In this document: one piece after another, positions 45,896 to 53,877 of the stretch
How the letters are laid out: each line of letters opens with the position of its first letter
Numbering within the stretch: position 1 is the stretch's first letter
Assembly: GCA_001953215.1 (NCBI GenBank)
Contig: CP019169.1
Location: forward strand, 4,742,849-4,806,848
From: Betaproteobacteria bacterium GR16-43
GTDB taxonomy: Bacteria; Pseudomonadota; Gammaproteobacteria; Burkholderiales; Usitatibacteraceae
DNA: 64,000 nucleotides
Direction: 5' to 3'
The notes under the pieces: model-generated
What the model was told of the DNA's origin: nothing
The model's database searches: none
Seen by the model: the letters and a program-made list of their open reading frames with translations, nothing else
Program-made: the position numbers and the translations under genes

Positions 45896-46302
45896 ACTGG
45901 AAGAAGACCTACGAAGCCATGTACGTCGCGAAGAGCCGCATCGTCGGCCTCGGATTGTTCTCGGGCTCGCGCATCCGCGGCCGCTCCAAGATCGGCGAGT
46001 TCGAAGGCGAATCGATCAGCCTGCGCGAAGCGACCCGCCGCGCGAAGGGCCGGGACATCGTCGCGATCATCGAGCTGGAGGACTTCGCCATCGACGCGAC
46101 CGATTCGCCGCGCGGCTTCCGGTTCATCAACCACTCGTGCGACCCCAACACCTTCACGCGCATCACCGACACGCGCGCCGAGTTCTACGCGCTGCGGGAC
46201 ATCCGGAAGGGTGAGGAGCTCACGGTGGACTACGAGAACAGCCACCACAACGGGAAGCTGCCTTGCCGGTGCGGGGCGAAAAACTGCCGCGGGGCGATCT
46301 AG
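45892..46302 (+). CDS. Bacterial SET-domain protein
   Basis: A 136-residue protein that is a minimal SET domain: KSRIVGLGLFSGSRI at the front, RFINHSCDPNT (about 78-88) and ELTVDYEN for SAM binding and catalysis, then a post-SET Cys cluster (CRCGAKNCRG) for zinc. SET proteins methylate lysines; the bacterial targets here are unknown. The domain is common in eukaryotes and patchy in bacteria. Coupled to the EamA gene by ATGA and followed by repeat copy 6. Confidence 0.87.
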   Translation: MNWKKTYEAMYVAKSRIVGLGLFSGSRIRGRSKIGEFEGESISLREATRRAKGRDIVAIIELEDFAIDATDSPRGFRFINHSCDPNTFTRITDTRAEFYALRDIRKGEELTVDYENSHHNGKLPCRCGAKNCRGAI

Positions 46303-46310
46303 AAAGGAAT

Positions 46311-46360
46311 AATCGGGGTCAGGGTAGAAATATCTAGATATTTCTACCCTGACCCCGATT
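46311..46360. repeat. GGGGTCAG-type palindrome, copy 6 (perfect 50-mer)
   Basis: A perfect palindrome without loop: 25-nt arms reading AATCGGGGTCAGGGTAGAAA then TATCT and the reverse complement. It shares its arm with copy 1. It fills the gap between the SET gene stop (46302) and the ppa stop (46361-46363). Confidence 0.93.
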
Positions 46361-46909
46361 TCAGAACGCGGGCTTTTTCCGCTGCGCCTTGTAGCGCTTC
46401 ACGCTCTCCTGGATTTCCTTCTTCGCTTCCTCGGGCCCCAGCCAGCCTTCGACCTTCACCCATTTCCCGGGCTCCAGGTCCTTGTAGTGCGCGAAGAAGT
46501 GGGTGATCTGCGCCAGCGTTTCCGGGGGCAGGTCGCGCGGGGTCTCGATGGCGCGATACAGCGGGGTCAACTTGTCGATCGGCACGGCCAGGAGCTTCGT
46601 GTCCTGCCCGGCTTCATCGGCCATCGCGAGCATCCCCACCGGCCGGCAGCGGACCACGACCCCGGGGTGGAGCGGAAACGGAGTGACCACCAACACATCC
46701 ACCGGGTCGCCGTCGTCCGAGAGGGTCTGCGGGATGTAGCCGTAGTTGCACGGGTAGTGCATGGACGTGGAGACGAACCGGTCCACGAAGAGGGCCCCGG
46801 TCTCCTTGTCGACCTCGTACTTGATCGGATCGGCCTGGGCCGGGATCTCGATGATCACGTTGAAATCGTTGGGGAGCTTTTTCCCGGAAGGAACGCGGTC
46901 TAGGGCCAT
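46361..46909 (-). CDS. ppa: Inorganic pyrophosphatase
   Basis: A 182-residue family I pyrophosphatase. Active-site blocks include [43 protein letters not shown] (the metal Asp cluster), and [14 protein letters not shown]. It pulls biosynthetic reactions by hydrolysing PPi. The -10 may be TATTAC on this strand near 46923-46928. Confidence 0.96.
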   Translation of the reverse strand: MALDRVPSGKKLPNDFNVIIEIPAQADPIKYEVDKETGALFVDRFVSTSMHYPCNYGYIPQTLSDDGDPVDVLVVTPFPLHPGVVVRCRPVGMLAMADEAGQDTKLLAVPIDKLTPLYRAIETPRDLPPETLAQITHFFAHYKDLEPGKWVKVEGWLGPEEAKKEIQESVKRYKAQRKKPAF

Positions 46910-46992
46910 GGAATTTTTCCGTGTAATATTGGATGCAGCTTCTGAGGAGCATTATCCAAGTTCTAGATTTGACTGGCAAAACTGTCGTTCAA

Positions 46993-47571
46993 ATGAACAG
47001 GACTCTTCCGCTCATCCTCACCCTGGACACCCACGGGGTGCCCCACCGCTGGATCACCTGGCAACAGGCGGTCTGGTACTACGCGAAGGAACGCGTGGCG
47101 TGGGAGCTGGGCAAGCACGCCTTCACCGTCTACGGCGGCTGCTCGCACCTCACGGGCGAACGCTCCAGTATCACCTCGAATTCGATCATCGCGATCAAGG
47201 GCAAGGCGCTCGCCTTCAAGGGCTTCAACGCCATCCCGCCCCTGAACAACCGCGAGCTCTTCCACCGCGACAAGTACATCTGCGGCTTCTGCGCCGGCCA
47301 CTTCTCGCATTTCAAGCTGACCTGCGACCACATCCTGCCCATGTCCCGCGGCGGGCGCGACACGTGGATGAACGTGGTCACGGCCTGCCGCAACTGCAAC
47401 CAGAAGAAGGGCAGCCGCACCCCGGAAGAAGCGCACATGCAGCTGATCTACGCGCCCTACATCCCGAACCGCGCGGAATTCCTCATCCTCGCCAATCGCC
47501 GCATCCTGGCCGACCAGATGGAGTTCCTCAAGCAGCACGTCTCGGCCAACTCGCGGATCCACGGGCAATAG
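46993..47571 (+). CDS. HNH endonuclease family protein
   Basis: A protein of about 192 residues with a C-terminal HNH domain: CGFCAGHFSHFKLTCDHILP then MSRGGRDTWMNVVTACRNCN. The CxxC pairs bind zinc, with the DH and N residues as catalytic. The N-terminal half (ILTLDTHGVPHRWITWQQAV) matches stand-alone HNH proteins widespread in betaproteobacteria. ATG 46993 is preferred; ATG 46933 in the same frame gives 20 more residues. Neither has a clear ribosome site. Role unknown. Confidence 0.84.
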   Translation: MNRTLPLILTLDTHGVPHRWITWQQAVWYYAKERVAWELGKHAFTVYGGCSHLTGERSSITSNSIIAIKGKALAFKGFNAIPPLNNRELFHRDKYICGFCAGHFSHFKLTCDHILPMSRGGRDTWMNVVTACRNCNQKKGSRTPEEAHMQLIYAPYIPNRAEFLILANRRILADQMEFLKQHVSANSRIHGQ

Positions 47572-48734
47572 TGACCCGCCCGGCCGCACGTCTTGGCCTG
47601 GCCCTGGGCCTGCTCAGCTTCGCAAGTTCGCTTCTCGCGGCCGAGTTCGGTCGCGTCGTGGTGCGCAACGAGAGCGCCATCGCGCGCAAGGGCGAGGTCG
47701 TGCAGATCGGACTCGCCTCGTTGGGTCCTTCGGTGAAGCAGGCCGATCTCGCGCGAATCCACGTCGCGGATGCTTCGGGCAAGGACCTCCTGGTGCAGAC
47801 GCTGGACCTCACCGGCGATCATTACGACGACGCGATCGCGTTCCAGGTGGACGTCGCCGCGAAGGGATCCGCCGAGTACACGCTCACGCTCGGGGCCAAA
47901 AGGGCCTTCCGTCCCGAGGACTTCAAGGTCTACGGCCGCTTCGTGCGCGAACGCTTCGACGACTTCGTGTGGGAAAACGACAAGGTCGCGTTCCGCATGT
48001 ACGGCGAAGCCCTCGAGACCTGGGAGCAGGAGCCGCTCACCAGCAGCACCGTCGATGCCTGGGTGAAGAAGACGCCGCGGCTGGTCGTGGACAGCTGGTA
48101 TCTCGCCGACAACTACCACAAGGACCACGGCGAGGGCGGCGACTTCTACTCGGCCGGCAAGTCGCGTGGCTGCGGCGGCAGCGGGCTCTTCGCGGACGGG
48201 CGCCTCTTCACGTCGAAGAATTTCCGGCGCTCGCGCGTCCTTTCGCGCGGCCCCATCCGCCTGCTCTTCGAGCTCGACTACATCGCATGGGATGTCGCCG
48301 GCGTGAGGGTGCGCGAGACCAAGCGCGTGAGCCTCGACGCGGGATCCAACTTCGTGAAGTACGAAAGCTTCTATGCGACGGAGAACGGCGCGCCGCTGCC
48401 CGCGTCGGTCCTGTACGCCACGGGCATCAAGAAGAAGGGCGCGGAATTCAGGATCGACGCCGCGGGCGGCGTGATTCGCAGCTGGGAGGCGCTGAACAGC
48501 TACGGGCCCGACGGCAACATGGGCTGCGCCATCGTCATCGATCCCTCCCGCGTCGCCGGCACGCCCGAAGCCGACGGCAACGTGTTGGTCACCTTTCGCG
48601 GGCCGTCGTCCTATTACGCCGGGACGGGCTGGGACCGCAGCGGTGACTTCGCAGGCGTGGCCGATTTCGACACGTACGTGAACACGTTCGCGCAGAAGCT
48701 CGCTTCGCCGCTGAGAGTCGAAGTCGTAAAATAA
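47571..48734 (+). CDS. Exported DUF4861-like protein
   Basis: A 387-residue protein with signal peptide (LGLALGLLSFASSLLAAEFG). A beta-rich domain follows with characteristic pieces VWENDKVAFRMYGEALETWE, DSWYLADNYHKDHGEGGDFY and a late YYAGTGWDRSGDF, as in DUF4861 proteins associated with carbohydrate (uronate) use. GTG 47571 shares one base with the HNH stop (TAGTG). The TAA stop lies in the left arm of repeat copy 7. Confidence 0.78.
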   Translation: MTRPAARLGLALGLLSFASSLLAAEFGRVVVRNESAIARKGEVVQIGLASLGPSVKQADLARIHVADASGKDLLVQTLDLTGDHYDDAIAFQVDVAAKGSAEYTLTLGAKRAFRPEDFKVYGRFVRERFDDFVWENDKVAFRMYGEALETWEQEPLTSSTVDAWVKKTPRLVVDSWYLADNYHKDHGEGGDFYSAGKSRGCGGSGLFADGRLFTSKNFRRSRVLSRGPIRLLFELDYIAWDVAGVRVRETKRVSLDAGSNFVKYESFYATENGAPLPASVLYATGIKKKGAEFRIDAAGGVIRSWEALNSYGPDGNMGCAIVIDPSRVAGTPEADGNVLVTFRGPSSYYAGTGWDRSGDFAGVADFDTYVNTFAQKLASPLRVEVVK

Positions 48735-48829
48735 TTGGGGTCAGACTCCCATTAAGTTAATCCGTCCTCTCGCCGCGCGGCGAGGGAGCCGGGCCGATTA
48801 ACTTAATGGGAGTCTGACCCCAATTATTT
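48729..48829. repeat. GGGGTCAG-type inverted repeat, copy 7 (34-nt arms)
   Basis: Perfect 34-nt arms, 48729-48762 and 48796-48829 (outer AAATAATTGGGGTCAG, inner ACTCCCATTAAGTTAATC). The 33-nt centre contains its own palindrome CTCGCCGCGCGGCGAG. The TAA stops of the DUF4861-like gene (plus) and of the LysR gene (minus) both lie inside the arms. Confidence 0.93.
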
Positions 48830-49753
48830 CTCCCGCTCGATCTCCAACTGCAGCCACTGGACGAACTCGCGAGCCTCGGGCCGCGAGGCTGCGCCCTTCG
48901 AGTAGATGGCGTGGAAGGCGCGGGCGATGCGCTTCGTCTTGCCGAAGAGGGCCACGAGGTTCTTGTCCTTGAGGTCCTGCTGGAGCAGCGACATGCGGCC
49001 CAGCGCAACGCCCTGCCCGTGCATCGCGGCGTGGATCACCTGGTCGTATTGCCCGAAGACGAGCGAGCCGCCGGCCACGAGGTCGGCGAGCCCCGCGGAC
49101 TCGAACCAGGTCGGCCACGAGATGAACGGGAAGCGCCCATGCGGATCGTGCATGTGCAGCAGCACGTGGTGGCGCAGGTCCTCGGGCTTGGAGAGCGGCC
49201 GCTTCGCCGCGCGCGACTCCTTCAAGTACAGCGCGCTGCAGACGGGGGCCACGTGATCGCCCATGAGCATCACGGCTCCGGCCGGCGCGGCATCGGGACG
49301 GCAATCCCGGATGGCCACGTCGATGCCTTCGCGTTCGATGTCGATCACGTCCGTGGAGGCGGCCACGCGCACGTCCAGGTGGGGGTGGTCCTTGCGAAAG
49401 CGCGAAAGGCGCGGCACGAGCCACATCGAAGCGAAGGAGATCGTCGTCGTCACGGTGAGCAGCCGTCCGGAACGCGTCTCGCGCAAGCGGCGCGTCGAAT
49501 CGCGCAACTGCTCGAGGACCGGCCCGACCGTGCGGAAATAAGCCTGCCCCGCTTCCGTGAGGGCGAGCGCCTTGTGCCGCCGCTCGAAGAGCGGCACGCC
49601 GAGGAACTCCTCGAGGCCCTGGATCTGGCGGCTCACCGCCGATTGCGTGAGGAAGAGCTCGGCCGCGGCCCGCGTGAACGAGAGGTGGCGCGCGGCCGCC
49701 TCGAAGCCGACCAGGAGGTCCAGCGGGGGGAGCGGACGGCCGACTTTTGACAT
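48824..49753 (-). CDS. LysR-family regulator, GcvA-like (second copy)
   Basis: A 309-residue regulator: helix-turn-helix in LVGFEAAARHLSFTRAAAEL and QSAVSRQIQGLE, then an effector domain (TVTTTISFASMWLVPRL). ATG 49753 has AGG 8 nt upstream; TTG 49759 is less likely. It is divergent from a DUF2917 gene, as at 20.8-22.2 kb. Its stop is inside repeat copy 7. Confidence 0.9.
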   Translation of the reverse strand: MSKVGRPLPPLDLLVGFEAAARHLSFTRAAAELFLTQSAVSRQIQGLEEFLGVPLFERRHKALALTEAGQAYFRTVGPVLEQLRDSTRRLRETRSGRLLTVTTTISFASMWLVPRLSRFRKDHPHLDVRVAASTDVIDIEREGIDVAIRDCRPDAAPAGAVMLMGDHVAPVCSALYLKESRAAKRPLSKPEDLRHHVLLHMHDPHGRFPFISWPTWFESAGLADLVAGGSLVFGQYDQVIHAAMHGQGVALGRMSLLQQDLKDKNLVALFGKTKRIARAFHAIYSKGAASRPEAREFVQWLQLEIEREK

Positions 49754-49875
49754 TCCCAAACCTCATGCAAGGAATGCATCGAATTCGTTTGCCCCTTCCC
49801 TGTGGAACCGGAAAATGGCGGTTGTGGCGCACCCCCATTTTGCATGCGCCCAAGGAATCCTACAAGGAGACCCTC

Positions 49876-50115
49876 ATGGACCTCAGGACCCAGTCGGCCG
49901 TACTCGAATTGAAGCCCGGGCAAGTCGTCACCCTCGATGACGCGGAAGGCACCAGCGTTCGTACCCGCTGCGGCGCCATCTGGATGACCGAGGAAGGCGA
50001 GCAGAAGGACTTCGTGCTCGGCGCCGGCGAGCGACGCGTGATCCGCAACCGCGGCCGCACGCTGATCCAGGCCATGAAGACGTCGTGGATCTCGATTCGT
50101 CCCGAGGCCGCTTGA
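49876..50115 (+). CDS. DUF2917 family small protein (second copy)
   Basis: A 79-residue cupin-like protein (LKPGQVVTLDDAEGTSVRTR, CGAIWMTEEGEQKDFVLGAG). It shares the pattern of the 20820-21041 product: a W-[IM]-T-E-E core followed by an acidic turn. AAGGAGA lies in front of ATG 49876. Probably the target of the divergent LysR protein. Function unknown. Confidence 0.83.
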   Translation: MDLRTQSAVLELKPGQVVTLDDAEGTSVRTRCGAIWMTEEGEQKDFVLGAGERRVIRNRGRTLIQAMKTSWISIRPEAA

Positions 50116-50152
50116 GCAGGAACCCCTGAAGTACGAAGAACGAGGAATGACC

Positions 50153-50353
50153 ATGTACTACGCCAACTCGAACGCAGTCCCCCAATGGCACGCCCAGGGC
50201 CTTCGCTGGATCGCCGACCTGCTGCACAACGCCGCCGATTCGATCGAGCGCCAGCAAGCCGCGCACTACCCGGCCGATGAGCTGAGCCCGGAATACAAGC
50301 CCGTCGAGGAATTCCTGTTCGACGCGCGCTTCCGCGTGCAGAACGGGTACTAG
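50153..50353 (+). CDS. Small soluble protein downstream of DUF2917
   Basis: A 66-residue protein (MYYANSNAVPQWHAQGLRWI; ending FRVQNGY) with a probable amphipathic helix in the middle. GAGGA sits 6 nt before ATG 50153, so this start is preferred over ATG 50147. Same strand and close to DUF2917, therefore likely co-expressed. Family unknown. Confidence 0.65.
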   Translation: MYYANSNAVPQWHAQGLRWIADLLHNAADSIERQQAAHYPADELSPEYKPVEEFLFDARFRVQNGY

Positions 50354-50368
50354 GGCGTTTCGGAGGTC

Positions 50369-51394
50369 CTAGGCCGCCCGCTCCACCAGCATCGCGTCGC
50401 CGTAGCTGAAGAAGCGGTAGCGCTCGGCAACGGCATGCGCATAGGCGCGCCGCACGTTGTCGAGCCCCGCAAACGCGGAAACGAGCATGAGCAACGTGGA
50501 CTTCGGCAAGTGGAAATTCGTGATGAGCCGGTCCACGACCCGGAACTCGAATCCCGGCGTGATGAAGATGCGCGTGTCGGCTGAACCCGCACGCAGCGCC
50601 CCGGACGCGGCGCTCGCCTCGAGCGCCCGCAAGGTCGTGGTGCCTACCGCGATCACCCGTCCCCTCCTCGCCCTCGCCTGCTCGATCGCCTCCACGGTCG
50701 CCTCGGGGATGCTGTACCACTCCGAATGCATCACGTGGTCCGAGACCTCGCCGCGCACCGGCTGGAAGGTCCCGGCGCCGACGTGCAGCGTGACGTGGGC
50801 CAGCTTCGTGCCTTTCTCCGAGAGCGCCTGCAGCGTGCGCTCGTCGAAGTGCAGCCCGGCCGTCGGAGCCGCCACCGCACCGGGCTCGCGCGCGTATACG
50901 GTCTGGTAGCGCGACTCGTCCGCGGCATCGGGCTTGTGCGTGATGTACGGCGGTAGCGGCACCTCGCCGTGCTTCGCGAGTTGGTCCAGCACAGTGGCAC
51001 CGCCCTCGAAACGCAGTTCGTAGAGATCGTCGACCCGGCCCAGCACTTCGGCCTCGATCGCATCGGCGAGGATCAACTTGCGTCCCGCCTTCGGGGACTT
51101 GCTCGCGCGCACGTGGGCGAGCGCCCGATGCTCGTCCAGCACGCGCTCGACCAGCACCTCCACATCCCCGCCCGTGTCCTTGCGGCCGCGCAGGCGCGCC
51201 TTGATCACCTTCGTGTCGTTGAAGACGAGGACGTCGTTGGAGTCGACCAGGCTTGCGAGGTCGCGGAAAGCGAGGTCTTCGAGGGCTCCGGTGCGTCCGT
51301 CCAGGTGGAGCAAGCGGCTCGCGGCGCGCTCGGGCGCCGGATGCTGGGCGATGAGTTCGGGGGGGAGTTCGTAATCGAAGTCGGAAATGCGCAC
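50369..51394 (-). CDS. queA: tRNA preQ1 ribosyltransferase-isomerase
   Basis: A 341-residue enzyme that transfers the ribosyl part of SAM to 7-aminomethyl-7-deazaguanine in tRNA, giving epoxyqueuosine. The start [54 protein letters not shown] and [18 protein letters not shown] are the family blocks. GTG 51394 is chosen because it falls on the +1 predicted from TATAAT on this strand; TTG 51397 is the alternative. Confidence 0.95.
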   Translation of the reverse strand: MRISDFDYELPPELIAQHPAPERAASRLLHLDGRTGALEDLAFRDLASLVDSNDVLVFNDTKVIKARLRGRKDTGGDVEVLVERVLDEHRALAHVRASKSPKAGRKLILADAIEAEVLGRVDDLYELRFEGGATVLDQLAKHGEVPLPPYITHKPDAADESRYQTVYAREPGAVAAPTAGLHFDERTLQALSEKGTKLAHVTLHVGAGTFQPVRGEVSDHVMHSEWYSIPEATVEAIEQARARRGRVIAVGTTTLRALEASAASGALRAGSADTRIFITPGFEFRVVDRLITNFHLPKSTLLMLVSAFAGLDNVRRAYAHAVAERYRFFSYGDAMLVERAA

Positions 51395-51400
51395 CAACCG

Positions 51401-51408
51401 ATTATAAT
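51401..51408. promoter_or_regulatory. Symmetric -10 element ATTATAAT
   Basis: Provides TATAAT to queA on the minus strand (predicted +1 at the GTG 51394, leaderless) and to tRNA-Leu on the plus strand (start near 51415, about 25 nt before the mature tRNA). Same octamer as at 4625-4632. -35 boxes are weak. Confidence 0.45.
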
Positions 51409-51440
51409 TTGCCCCTCACGCCGTTCGGCGCGTCCTCCCG

Positions 51441-51527
51441 GCCGGGATGGCGGAATTGGTAGACGCACGGGACTCAAAATCCCGCGGTGGCAACACCATG
51501 GGGGTTCGATTCCCCCTCCCGGCACCA
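51441..51527 (+). tRNA. tRNA-Leu (anticodon CAA)
   Basis: An 87-nt tRNA with acceptor stem GCCGGGA/TCCCGGC, anticodon stem CGGGA/TCCCG around loop CTCAAAA (anticodon CAA, reading UUG), a long class II variable arm, T-loop GGTTCGATTCC and an encoded 3' CCA. Confidence 0.96.
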
Positions 51528-51818
51528 GTCGCTGTTGTCTACGCGCTCAAGGCGCGACGACCCAGCCCGTTGCCGGTCCCAGCAGGTCCCCGCTTCCCAT
51601 CACCGCCAGCGACGATCGCGAGGCGGGCGTTGAGTTTGTCGAGGACTTGGCCCACGGCGGAACCCGATTGCGATTGTTGTGCGTTCAATATAACGACTAC
51701 GGCCCGGGTGCTCACCCTTCGGGCTACGGCTGAAACGCGCTCTGTTGCAAACGGCCGCGAGATGGCAGTATCGAGACGGGCACCACGAATTCACCTGACC
51801 TCTGAACGGGAGAACGCG
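51528..51818. other. 291-bp non-coding spacer
   Basis: Between tRNA-Leu and tonB. I see no convincing reading frame. It includes a short inverted GGCGC-type segment just after the tRNA and a moderately A/T-rich stretch (near 51675-51705) that may carry the tonB promoter, but no clear -35/-10 pair. Confidence 0.5.
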
Positions 51819-52436
51819 ATGGAGTACCAAGCCGGGAAGCGAAACGTTGCGGGAATGGGCCTGGTGTTGGCCCTTCATTTGCTCGTGGTCTACGCGCTGG
51901 TCAATGGCCTCGGGCGGATCATCGTCGACAAGTTCAAGCCACCCGTCGACATCTCGATGGTCCCGGACGCTCCGAAGCCTCCGCCGCCCGAACCGCAGGT
52001 GCTGCCGACAAAGCTTGCACCCGCCCCCACGATCGTCGTGGCCGTGCAGCCGATCGTGATCCAGCCTTCCGTCGATACGATCATGCCGCCCGCCGACGAG
52101 GTCGCGGCCCCGGCACCTTCGTCATTCGGCACCGGCACGTCGTCCGATTCGGGCAGCGCAAAGGGACCGTCCGCTCCGGTTCGGCGCGAGTTCAAGGCCG
52201 CGTATCGGGTGGAGCCGATCTATCCGAGGGCGGCACAACGCAACGGCACCGACGGCCGCGTGATCGCGCACGTGCACGTCGCGCCGAACGGCGTGGTGAG
52301 CGATGTGCGGATCGTCTGGTCGAGCCATCGCGTCTTCGAGCGCGAAGTGATCCGCGCGCTGTCGCAATGGCGATTCAATCCCGAGCCCGTCGGGTTCGTC
52401 GGTGAATACGAGATCGCGTTCAACCTGAAGGACTGA
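51819..52436 (+). CDS. TonB-like energy transducer
   Basis: A 205-residue protein: N-terminal membrane anchor (MGLVLALHLLVVYALVNGLG), Pro-rich periplasmic spacer (PKPPPPEPQVLP), and a TonB C-terminal domain (VEPIYPRAAQRNGTDGRVIA, then a WRFNP near the end). It transmits proton-motive force to outer-membrane TonB-dependent receptors. No exbB/exbD adjoin. A perfect terminator follows. Its presence 8 kb from the TonB-box-like peptide is suggestive at most. Confidence 0.9.
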   Translation: MEYQAGKRNVAGMGLVLALHLLVVYALVNGLGRIIVDKFKPPVDISMVPDAPKPPPPEPQVLPTKLAPAPTIVVAVQPIVIQPSVDTIMPPADEVAAPAPSSFGTGTSSDSGSAKGPSAPVRREFKAAYRVEPIYPRAAQRNGTDGRVIAHVHVAPNGVVSDVRIVWSSHRVFEREVIRALSQWRFNPEPVGFVGEYEIAFNLKD

Positions 52437-52452
52437 ACGGCGGCCCCATGAA

Positions 52453-52484
52453 AAAAGCCGGACGGCCAACGCCGTCCGGCTTTT
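52453..52484. terminator. Bidirectional intrinsic terminator
   Basis: AAAAGCCGGACGGC / GCCGTCCGGCTTTT with a CAAC loop, A-run and T-run on either side. It lies between the convergent tonB and Roadblock genes and can stop both. Confidence 0.92.
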
Positions 52485-52500
52485 CCATTTCCGGCGTGAC

Positions 52501-52860
52501 TCAGACCGCCATCGACTTCTCGATGTCCTGCACCTTGAAGCGCGCCATCGCGAGGTTGGCCTTCGCCTTGTCGAGCACGAGGTAGAGGAACAGGCCCTGC
52601 TTCGCGGCCAGCGGGCGGATCACGTGGTATTGCGTGCCCAGCGTGATCAGGATGTCCTCGATGCTTTCCTTGAGGCCCAGGGCCTGCATGGTCTTCATCT
52701 TCGACTTGATCACTTCGCTGTTGCCGGCCGCGGCCACTTCCAGGTTCACGCCGCCACCCGCTTTCGCGAGCAGCATGCCGCTCTGGTAGTCCGCGATGAG
52801 TCCGCCAACGGCGCCGTCGATCTGCATGAGTGCGGCCAAGCTTTCTGCTGCATTTGCCAT
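52501..52860 (-). CDS. Internal in-frame start: stand-alone Roadblock/LC7 protein
   Basis: ATG 52860 within the longer gene starts a 119-residue protein (MANAAESLAALMQID...), the length of single Roadblock proteins in other bacteria. AAAGGA lies 7 nt upstream, a good ribosome site embedded in the coding sequence of the linker. Both the fusion and the short form are probably made, giving a homodimer or heterodimer option. Confidence 0.55.
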   Translation of the reverse strand: MANAAESLAALMQIDGAVGGLIADYQSGMLLAKAGGGVNLEVAAAGNSEVIKSKMKTMQALGLKESIEDILITLGTQYHVIRPLAAKQGLFLYLVLDKAKANLAMARFKVQDIEKSMAV

Positions 52861-53508
52861 GTCTAGTCCTTTTGTGGGAATGGATTTCTTGGTTGTGCCA
52901 CCGATCGAAGCCGGCGGCGGTACTGCGCGGGGACGAGGCGGATCGCCTTTCGTTCCCGGTTTGACGGTCTCCGGCACCGGTTGCGGTGCCCAGGAGACGC
53001 AGAGGTCTCGCCAGATCGAAGCGAAGTCGCCGGCATCGGCGTTCGACGGGCGAAGTTGGAACTTGGCGGCCGCGAGGCGCTTGGTCGCGTCGGCCACGCG
53101 CGCTTCGGCGGTGCGCGGGTACACGCAGCTCACGACGGGCACGGAAGAAAACTTCGATCGCGCGGCGACCAGCTCGGCAACGATATCGTCGCCCGCGGAT
53201 CCCTTCGGCGCGGAAGCCACCATGAAGATCGCGGCGACCGAGTTCAACGCCACGGCCGTGGCAGCGTCCTCGAGCATCGTCGAAGCGATGCCGAACACGC
53301 GGTAGGCATTCCCGCCAACTTCAACGTCGACGAAGCGGACCTGGTCTCCGGCCTTGTTCTTCGGATGCGCCTGCACCGGTACGGATTTCTCCGACGCGAT
53401 CCAGTTCAGGATCGCCGAGCACTTGGTATGCGATTCGGTGAGGACGAGGACGCTGGAGGAACCGCGCGCGCTCGCGACGGGAACCAGCGCGGGCTCAGGC
53501 TTGGGCAT
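52501..53508 (-). CDS. Degenerate GTPase-like domain fused to a Roadblock/LC7 domain
   Basis: A 335-residue protein. Residues about 15-175 look like a Ras/MglA-type fold without a P-loop (VLVLTESHTKCSAILNWI; VEVGGNAYRVFGIASTML; VVSCVYPRT). After a basic Pro-rich linker the last 119 residues are a Roadblock/LC7 domain (LAALMQIDGAVGGLIADYQS; EDILITLGTQYHVIRPL). Roadblock proteins are partners and regulators of MglA-like GTPases, so a fused inactive GTPase is notable. An in-frame ATG with its own ribosome site lies at 52860. Divergent from the Hsp70-like gene. Confidence 0.72.
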   Translation of the reverse strand: MPKPEPALVPVASARGSSSVLVLTESHTKCSAILNWIASEKSVPVQAHPKNKAGDQVRFVDVEVGGNAYRVFGIASTMLEDAATAVALNSVAAIFMVASAPKGSAGDDIVAELVAARSKFSSVPVVSCVYPRTAEARVADATKRLAAAKFQLRPSNADAGDFASIWRDLCVSWAPQPVPETVKPGTKGDPPRPRAVPPPASIGGTTKKSIPTKGLDMANAAESLAALMQIDGAVGGLIADYQSGMLLAKAGGGVNLEVAAAGNSEVIKSKMKTMQALGLKESIEDILITLGTQYHVIRPLAAKQGLFLYLVLDKAKANLAMARFKVQDIEKSMAV

Positions 53509-53877
53509 GGACCCATCGCTCTTCGTTTCGCATCGACGACTGCCACGGGATGCCGGGCAATACGCGGCGAGAAACGCAGGCGAGCGGGTCGGGGGAATTC
53601 ATTCTCATTATTTGTATTTTGCTGTGTGCGCGACGACGTGATGATCATAGTCGCGTCGGTGTCCTGCAGATGTGTCCTACATCACAAGTGAATGATGCAC
53701 GTGAAACAAAAATGCGAATGAAATCCCTCGGTGGAACGAACGATGAAACATGCTCGGAGTAGCATTGCGCTTCCAAATGCATTTGTATGGTCGTGAATCG
53801 GACAAATGCGAGACGGCACCGCGTTGGTGCCACTACACGGAACAACCGAAATCCAATGTGTGGGACCACCCGATCCA
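53509..53877. other. 369-bp divergent regulatory spacer, A/T-rich
   Basis: Lies between the Roadblock fusion and the Hsp70-like gene and has lower G+C than its surroundings. No convincing gene. It holds the CAAATGC half-site cluster listed separately and an AATAATGAGAATGAATT stretch near 53595. It must carry at least two promoters, which I cannot place firmly. Confidence 0.5.
53774..53809. promoter_or_regulatory. CAAATGC half-site cluster
   Basis: CAAATGCATTTG (53774-53785) is a 12-bp palindrome, and a third half site CAAATGC follows at 53803-53809, so GCATTTGT and ACAAATGC also form an 8-bp inverted pair around 15 nt. It lies 68 bp before the Hsp70-like ATG. Probably an operator; factor unknown. 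Confidence 0.35.

Noticed and set aside
53590..53612. A Fur box in the Roadblock/Hsp70 spacer
   Set aside because: AATAATGAGAATGAATT has a few NAT steps but is not a good dyad, and neighbouring genes have no iron link.
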